64,000 nt of DNA from Fratercula arctica (taxonomy: Eukaryota; Chordata; Aves; Charadriiformes; Alcidae): positions 47,043,672 through 47,107,671 of the forward strand of contig CANTUZ010000004.1 of the NCBI GenBank assembly GCA_947846985.1. Reading direction: 5' to 3'. Shown piece after piece: positions 57,501 through 64,000 of the stretch (positions are counted from its first letter, which is position 1; each line of letters begins with the position of its first letter). The notes under the pieces are model-generated. The model saw only the letters and a program-made list of their open reading frames with translations. It ran no database searches and was not told where the DNA came from. The translations under genes were made by a program, and so were the position numbers.

Positions 57501-58823
57501 AGAAAATTACAAATCAGGAAGAAATATTCAGGTAGACAGGGAAAATGTGGAAAGTAAAAGAACTAGGCATGATGGTTTTTTGGCACGCGACTGTTTAAAT
57601 TTCAGGCCATCCTATGCTGCGTTGAGATATTGTGCTGTCTTCTACAAACTGATACATGATGTTTTTGCCATTGGGCAAATACAGTTGTGGTTTATTTTTA
57701 GCTTTAATTGTGTATCTCCTTTCAAATCTTATCACTGCCCACCCAGATCAAGTGGAATGGACATAAATACAAACGTAATGTAGACTACCTTATGCTGAAG
57801 AGCACAGCAACAGCAAAGTAATATTTTTTTTTTTTTTCCCAGGCATTTAATCTCAAATCCAGGAAAGACTTGTTTACCGGTGTGATTCATAGCTGAAGAA
57901 TAAAATGTTGTCTGGCAATGCTGATACTTCACAATTTAATATGGATTTTTACCTTAGGATCTCAAAATATTTACAAACCTTAAAGCCTGATCTAAACAGC
58001 AAATAATCTTTTTTTTTTTTCAATAAGAACACGATTTTCCCCCCACAGTACCTCTCAATATAATCACAATTACAGTTACAAAATACTTTAGAGCTGTATA
58101 ACTTAATTCCCTTGCCAGTATAGAAAAAACTTTTACTAACTTCAGTCCATTGGTGATGGTAAATCCATAGAGCGTTCACATATAAAAAACGTACCACCAC
58201 TTGTCTTTTTAAGCTTAATTAATGCTGTAATATGCCTTGCAGCTCCATGGGTGGAAAGTTGAACAGAGCAGTCAAAGCCTTGCTGTTCCACCGGAAAGTG
58301 TAGGATAATTGCCCACGGTTGTGCTGAGAATACACGCCTGATATGAATATCTAGGGAAGTGTTTGTAGAAGTGAGGATGTGTTTAAACTAGCAGGATGAG
58401 AAACATGATGCTTTGCTGTGATGGGAAATCAAACTCTGGCAGTGGCATTTTGCTCCAAAGGTAAGAAAGCCCTGGGGAGATTAAAGGAGCATGTGTTGGA
58501 AATTAGGTGTCGTACTCCAGGGAGCTTTTTTTTGTATAAAATGTGTGAATTTTACTTGGTCATAAAGTCCGGATGGCAAGAGAAGGGCTAGGATATAAAT
58601 GCAAGGCCAGTGAAGGAAGATAAAAAAGGAAACTGTTTGGGAGCCAGTAAGAATCGTTGCACATGTCGGTAGGTTGTTAAGGGCGTGCGTGCAGTGTGGC
58701 AGCAGCTCCTGGCACCTCTGCTGGGGTTGCCCAGCTGTGCCCTCTGCCGCTAAGCGACTGACTCTGCTGGGTCTCAGAAGGTAGCAGGAGAGAGGGAAAT
58801 GTCATTTGATAGGCTATGATATA
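51536..58823. other. Noncoding stretch without a recognised gene
   Basis: It holds a CpG-rich pocket at about 51650-51735, A-runs (55801-55815), a possible transcript end near 56608-56613 (AATAAA), and a perfect TGACGTCA at 57456-57463. ORFs at 54719-55129, 56029-56433 and 57385-57783 (132-136 codons) have no domain that I recognise and no convincing codon bias. Confidence 0.65.
57456..57463. promoter_or_regulatory. Perfect CRE palindrome TGACGTCA
   Basis: An exact match to the CREB/ATF full site, in a locally CpG-containing patch (about 57310-57465). No transcript start is evident, so its use is unknown. Confidence 0.3.
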
Positions 58824-59160
58824 AAATCATAGAATCATAGAATAATTTAGGTTGGAAAAGACCCTTAAGATCGTCAAGTCCAACTGTTAACCTAACACTG
58901 CAAAATCCACCAGTAAACCATGTCCCTAAGCACGATGTCCACACGTCTTTTAAATATCTCTGGAGAGGGTTATTCAACCACTTCCCTGGGCAGCCTGTTC
59001 CAATGTTTGACAACACTTTCAGTAAAGAAATTTTTTTTAATATCCAATCTAAACCTCCCCTGGTGCAACTTGAGGCCATTTCCTCTCATCCTGTCTCTTG
59101 TTACTTGGGAGAAGAGACCGACCCCCACCTCGCTACAACCTCCTTTCAGGTAGTTTTAGA
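58824..59160 (-). mobile_element. CR1 LINE 3' end, truncated
   Basis: The plus-strand start 'aaatcatagaatcatagaat' is the CR1 3' tail in reverse. The following 'taggttggaaaagaccctta' and 'gggcagcctgttccaatgtt' are standard CR1 sequence. It is of a different subfamily from the copy at 50.75 kb (ACACTGCAAAATCCACC rather than the CCCCTGCAATGAGC type). Confidence 0.92.
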
Positions 59161-59886
59161 CTAAGAGGCTGAATAGACATCAGACATCTCATCTGCTAAG
59201 ACGATGAACTACTATGAGCTGGAAAAGGTGGGCTCTTTAGGAACAGGACAAAAATCCATCTTGTCAAAACCCTGTCCTTTCCAGGAACAAACATAAAGAA
59301 AGCGAGGAAGGGAATGAAAAACTTGCAGCATCATTCATTGGTGGGGACAACAGAAATTGTGGTGGGATATTGCCCTGCCAGGGGACCAGCAGATCTCTAT
59401 ATCGGCTCCTTGCTTTCTTGTATTTGCTTTCTTTTCTCTTTCCCCCTTTTCTGCCAGCTGAGTAATTCTCTCCTAGGAGTTCACATAAAGGAGTGCACCA
59501 GGTGCTGTCTCTGTGCAGATCTATAACACACATTACTTTATCTAGCCAGTAACTAACCCAATAACAAAGCCCAAAAAAGTATTTCTGTTGACACTGTGTC
59601 AGACTGAGTCATAATGACTCTCAAAGACCTCCTTTCACAATAATAATCTGTCTGCTTTCCGCTGCCTGATCTGGAATACTAAAACATAGATTTACCTACT
59701 TTTTGGTTATTTCTTTTTTCATGGCTGGCTTCAGCTTTGGCAATCTGATCTTAATAGAGTTTGGAAATCCTTAATTCTGATGAACACCTTTGTTGTCTCA
59801 ATGAGAGAACATCCACTTTTCTTCCATTTCCATTTTATGTGCTTTTGGTGTTTGAGCTTCTATCGCTGACGTATTGTAGACCAAGT

Positions 59887-59923
59887 ATATGAATATATGA
59901 TATATATATATGCGTGTGTGTGT
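59887..59923. repeat. TA/TG dinucleotide tract
   Basis: Short TA repeat (ATATATATATATATG) passing into GTGTGTGTGTG. Confidence 0.85.
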
Positions 59924-61759
59924 CTGCTGAGAAAACTCTGTTTGCACTTAATAACATAGGTGGGCTGTGTTATATTTTTCAATCAAAGGCTTGCTTTCAG
60001 GGGAAATTTGGAGATATTGGGATTATAGAGCCAAAGTTACAATTTCTATAATAAATGGAGAAATATTCCTGTTCTGCTTTCTTCCAGTAATTTTATTCTT
60101 ATCCTTTGGAGAGCAGAGTGCTGGAGTAAAAGCCTGTATGATTTAGTGTCTGTATTGACTCTGTGGTTGCGCTACACTCAAATCCCATTTTCTGCACACA
60201 ACGGAAAGTTTCCCATCTTCTTGTCTGCAAAGGCACATTGCTGGCTCATGTTCAACTTGATGGCCAGCAAGACCTCCGGATCCTTTTCTGCTGAGCTGCT
60301 TTCCAGCATGATGGGGAATTTGCTTAGTCTTCTCTCAAAATCAAAAGAAAAACAATCACTTTATGGAGAAATAAAGGCTGACAACACCAACAATGCATGC
60401 TGTCCTCTGATTTCCTGTCCACACGGTCCTCTCAGGTGGGACATATGTGTAGATAGGCAGGGATGTGCGGTAGTACTGAGACATGGATTCAAATCAGAGG
60501 AGATCTGTGGTGCCTCTGTCACTGGTGGGATGTGGGTTCATGTGGAGTGGAATTTTATTTCTTCTTATTTTTCCAGATGTTCTTCCAAATCACCTTTTGA
60601 GATCAGTGGCTAACTCAGGAGCCCAAGTACATGGCAAAATGTCTGAGGAGCAAGAGAAGCTTTCCTGGTCCCTCTGTTCAGCCAGGAGGGCTGGCTGGCT
60701 GGGAAGGTGCAGGAGGACAACCGCGCGCAAGGGCTGAGGAAACCTTCCCATCCCTCCATCCAGCAGGAGAGCAGTTTGCCCAACACTGCTGGCAGAGCAT
60801 CACCAGGAGCCTTTGGGCACTCTGACATGAACGAGCTGGAATTGGCTGCATTTTGCAGAAACTTATGGTCAATAACTAGTGCTCATCCATTAAAACCACA
60901 GCTGAAGCAGAGTCCTTTGGCTCTGAAGGCTGAATCACACACTATACCAGGAATAAAATAAAGAAAATAAACTGAGTTGAAGCCATCACCACAGACAGTG
61001 AAGACTTCACAAGCCGAATAACCAGTGGTAGGATGCTGCCAGCTTCAGTTCTGATGCTCTAAGTGATCAACAGGTCACCATAGCATCACAAGGAGGATCT
61101 GAACACTTCTCATGTCAGAGGTTGAATTTAAATCATTTTAAATTCACTGTTACATTAATGCTGAGTGATAAGTACCTCCCCGCATCTTGGGGATGAGTCT
61201 ACAGTGGAAGAGTTGGCAACGGGTGACTTGTGTTTCTGATGTGCTAAAATCAGACCCAACACGAGGCAGAGATCCGGCTTTTTAGCTCTAAGTGACTGTG
61301 GGGCAGGGTGTCTGCCTGTCCTCTCTGGGGCACCTTCCCAAAGGTGGCCATCCCTGTGGTCTGATCTCTGCTGGGTGGTCACCAAATGTCTGAGGTTTCT
61401 GCGGAAAGCCCAGCAAAGTCAAGTCCCCAAATACAGAATCCTGCATTTCCCAAAGCTTCATCCCAGGGAACAGGTCCCTTTGATGTCCATCAGATCTTAG
61501 GCTGTCAGGCATTTTTTCTAGATTATTGCAGACTATTAAGAGGGATATGATTTTTCTGATAACTGGATTTTTTTTTCTTCTTTTTTTTACAGCTCCTGTT
61601 GCACAGAGCATTAACGGAGAGTACAGTATGCTGTTCCTTTTTTAATGAAAACACAAGATGTCCTCAAAGGCTGCTCTAATTAGAACAATTCAAGCACTTC
61701 CCAGTGAGGTGACTACTCCATTAAAAAGAAGAAAAATATTACAGAAATATAGACACCAC

Positions 61760-61800
61760 TCCTCCCCCACCCCACCCACCCCCCCACCCCCACCCCCCCA
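61760..61800. repeat. C-rich simple repeat (CCCCCA-type)
   Basis: Runs of four to seven C separated by single A; G-rich on the minus strand, where it yields a poly-Gly ORF artefact. Confidence 0.85.
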
Positions 61801-63797
61801 AAAAAATAGCATATAGAAAAAAATGTTGGGGAACAGAGAACAAAACAGAGTTTCTAGCAAAATGAAAAACGACTGCAATAGGCCAGGGATCCCCCCACTG
61901 CCCAGCTGAGACCCAGCTGTCCTGCCCGCTGCCCTTCTGCCTCTTTGACAGGTCTTGGTTTTACATCGTGTTGTGTTAAAGTCTTTATTTTTGGCAAAAC
62001 AAAGTCCTTTTTTTCTGTCTAGTGCTTGTTATAATGGCCTCAAGGGACCTCTAAATGTTCATTTACTTTACCAGAGTTCAGAAATACTTAGCTCAAAGCC
62101 AATTAAGTTTTTAATTAAACAAGCATTAGGAGGAGAATCTTGCATATGAAATTTCTGCCCCCCCCCCCCCTTTTATTTTTTAAGAGACCCAGCAATCAGT
62201 AAAGTTTGGCAGCCCCTGCATTACAACAAGTTAAAGCCCAAGAACATTTTTAACCTTTGCTTGTGAATTGCATGACTCACAAAATTGAAGATCTCGGAGC
62301 AGAACACTGCAACTCTATTTCTTTTTTCCCAATGTGTTGATTTATGTATTGACCATATTCCCCAGGTTCCTCTGATAGAAAGGCTGTCATTTAAAAAATA
62401 AGCAGCATTTCATCTGTGGGCACCGTGCCTCTGTGGATTGCAAAGCCAATATATGCAATTCTGCAGCCAGGCTGTTAAAGCAAGAGCGTGTTCGGTAATT
62501 GATCTGCGTCAGCATCCCTCGCCACTTGAATGATAATACATCTTTTAAACAGATTGGTCTTAAAAACTAGAGTGAGCCTGGCAAAAAATAACTGGAGAGA
62601 TCAAAAAAAAAGAAGGATATGGTAAAAGAAAGTGTTACAGAGTCTCCTCTGTGCAATGTCTTGAGAGAGTATTTAGGCATTTGGTGCCCAGAAGAGGTGG
62701 CGGATGATGTTGATTTAAAAAAAGACTTCGGCCTACTTATTGCTTTGTGCTTACCCCAAACCCACAAAATCACATACCAATGGGACAGCGGGTTACAGAA
62801 AACATTTCTGTTAGAGGGATGAGTTTGAAACCCAGTCTTTTGTGCTTGATAGCGGGGAAAGGGAAACACTTCTGAATTTTCTGGTTGTACGTAGGCTGCT
62901 GATGCGTTTAGTTAGAAAATGAAAAATCCCACTAAAATGTAAAAATCTTTTGAGTTTGGTTGAAAAATAAGTCATGTACAGTGAAAAACAACCAGCTCTA
63001 AAGTGAAGTCAGGAGTATTTTATAAGGATAAATTAATCTCAGGTGAGAGTGCTTTTCCGTAAGACCAAATCTATACGAAAGCAATACAGGGAAAGTCCAG
63101 TGCTCATATCTTTTCAAAGAAAAAAATATCCATCTTTGAAGATTTTCTAAACTTCTTAGGTGGAGGTACCTAGCAGCACCTCTTCACTAGCTTGTGGTGT
63201 AACATAAAATAATGAAAATATGTTACTGCAGCGATGTCAAAGTTCATTGCAGAGGCAGATGTGGGTCATCAGACGTAGAGAATTAGCAGCAGAGGCAATG
63301 TTCACCCAAAATATACTGCCAAGGTCCCCAGGAGTGCCTGTGAACTTCCATCTGTGCAAACTAGAAAACGTATTGATTGGCTGTGAGTATAAGATTGAAC
63401 AAGCAGCAATTCTCCGTGTATAATTCATAGGTTACTGGAGACAACACCCCACTTGGCTGTTCCTTCTGAAGTGGCATCCTTCTCCTGTGGTCCACTCTCA
63501 TCCCTATCAAGGATAAATGTGGTGTAAAAAACTGTGGCTGGACCCAATCTGTACTTTTCATTTCAAACTTTGACACATGAAAAATAGCCTGTTTTGTCTT
63601 ACTGCTTGGATTTTAAAATTACCCTTCCAGTTCTGTGTTTCAGAAAAAAAAACGCCTGTTTGCTTTTTAAAGATATAGTTATTGTTATTCATCATTCTTT
63701 ATCCCTTTAATTGGGGCCCGTTGGTACCTTTTTCAAGTTGGCAAAACCACCAGAAAATGGGAAACCCAACGAATTTTTGTTTCTAAGCTGAGAAACA

Positions 63798-63942
63798 AAT
63801 CACAGAATCACAGAACGAGAGGAGTTGGAAGGAACGTTCAGGGATCATCTAGTCCAACCCCCCCCTGCCAAAGCAAGTTCACCTAGCACAGGTTGGACAG
63901 GCATGTGCCCGGGCAGGTTTTGAATATCTCCAGAGAAGGAGA
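63798..63942 (-). mobile_element. CR1 LINE 3' end fragment
   Basis: The plus-strand start 'aaatcacagaatcacagaac' followed by 'ggatcatctagtccaacccc' and 'ttttgaatatctccagagaa' is a CR1 3' end in reverse orientation. It breaks off at about 63942, so only about 145 bp remain. Confidence 0.9.
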
Positions 63943-64000
63943 AAATTTGGATAATACCCTAAATGCGAATTATAGATGGACTTAGAACATCCCTGAAGAG

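Larger units (their letters stand above)
59161..63797. other. Noncoding stretch; possible conserved noncoding sequence
   Basis: No gene was recognised. It contains a TA/TG dinucleotide tract (59887-59923), a C-rich tract (61760-61800), a C-run (62157-62170), and homeodomain-motif-rich stretches at about 62030-62155 and 62250-62560. The 155-codon ORF at 60146-60613 has no recognisable domain. Confidence 0.6.

Overview
The window is vertebrate nuclear DNA, almost certainly from a bird. It has large introns, canonical GT-AG exons, and several 5'-truncated CR1 LINEs ending in the bird-typical ATTCTATG-type 3' tail. Its main gene encodes a PERK protein close to, but clearly different from, the human one.

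Layout. (1) 1-9205 is noncoding and is read as the end of EIF2AK3 intron 2; it begins with a CR1 fragment. (2) 9206-30756 (+) holds fifteen exons of EIF2AK3 (PERK, the ER-stress eIF2alpha kinase), matching exons 3-17 of the usual 17. They join without any phase conflict into 956 codons plus stop. Exons 1-2 (signal peptide and start of the luminal domain) lie upstream of the window. A 3' UTR runs to a poly(A) signal at 31754. (3) 31.8-35.4 kb is the gap between two convergent genes. (4) 35373-42661 (-) holds three coding exons of a class A aminergic GPCR of about 374 residues. It most resembles the 5-HT4 serotonin receptor and, less closely, histamine H2. Phases match and all seven-helix landmarks are present. 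(5) 42.7-48.3 kb is noncoding and includes a very old, degenerate CR1/L3-like LINE at about 43.96-45.1 kb. (6) 48.3-48.96 kb is a G-rich minisatellite beside a CpG island, the best candidate promoter and 5' exon for the receptor gene. (7) 49-64 kb has no recognisable gene. It holds CR1 copies on the minus strand, a GGAA microsatellite, AT-rich tracts and stretches that look like possible conserved noncoding elements.

No operon-like or CRISPR-like system is present. The most interesting item is the extra 5-HT4-like receptor lying tail-to-tail with EIF2AK3; I do not recognise it as a standard mammalian neighbour of that gene. The two genes have no evident functional link: one is an ER membrane stress sensor, the other a plasma-membrane amine receptor.
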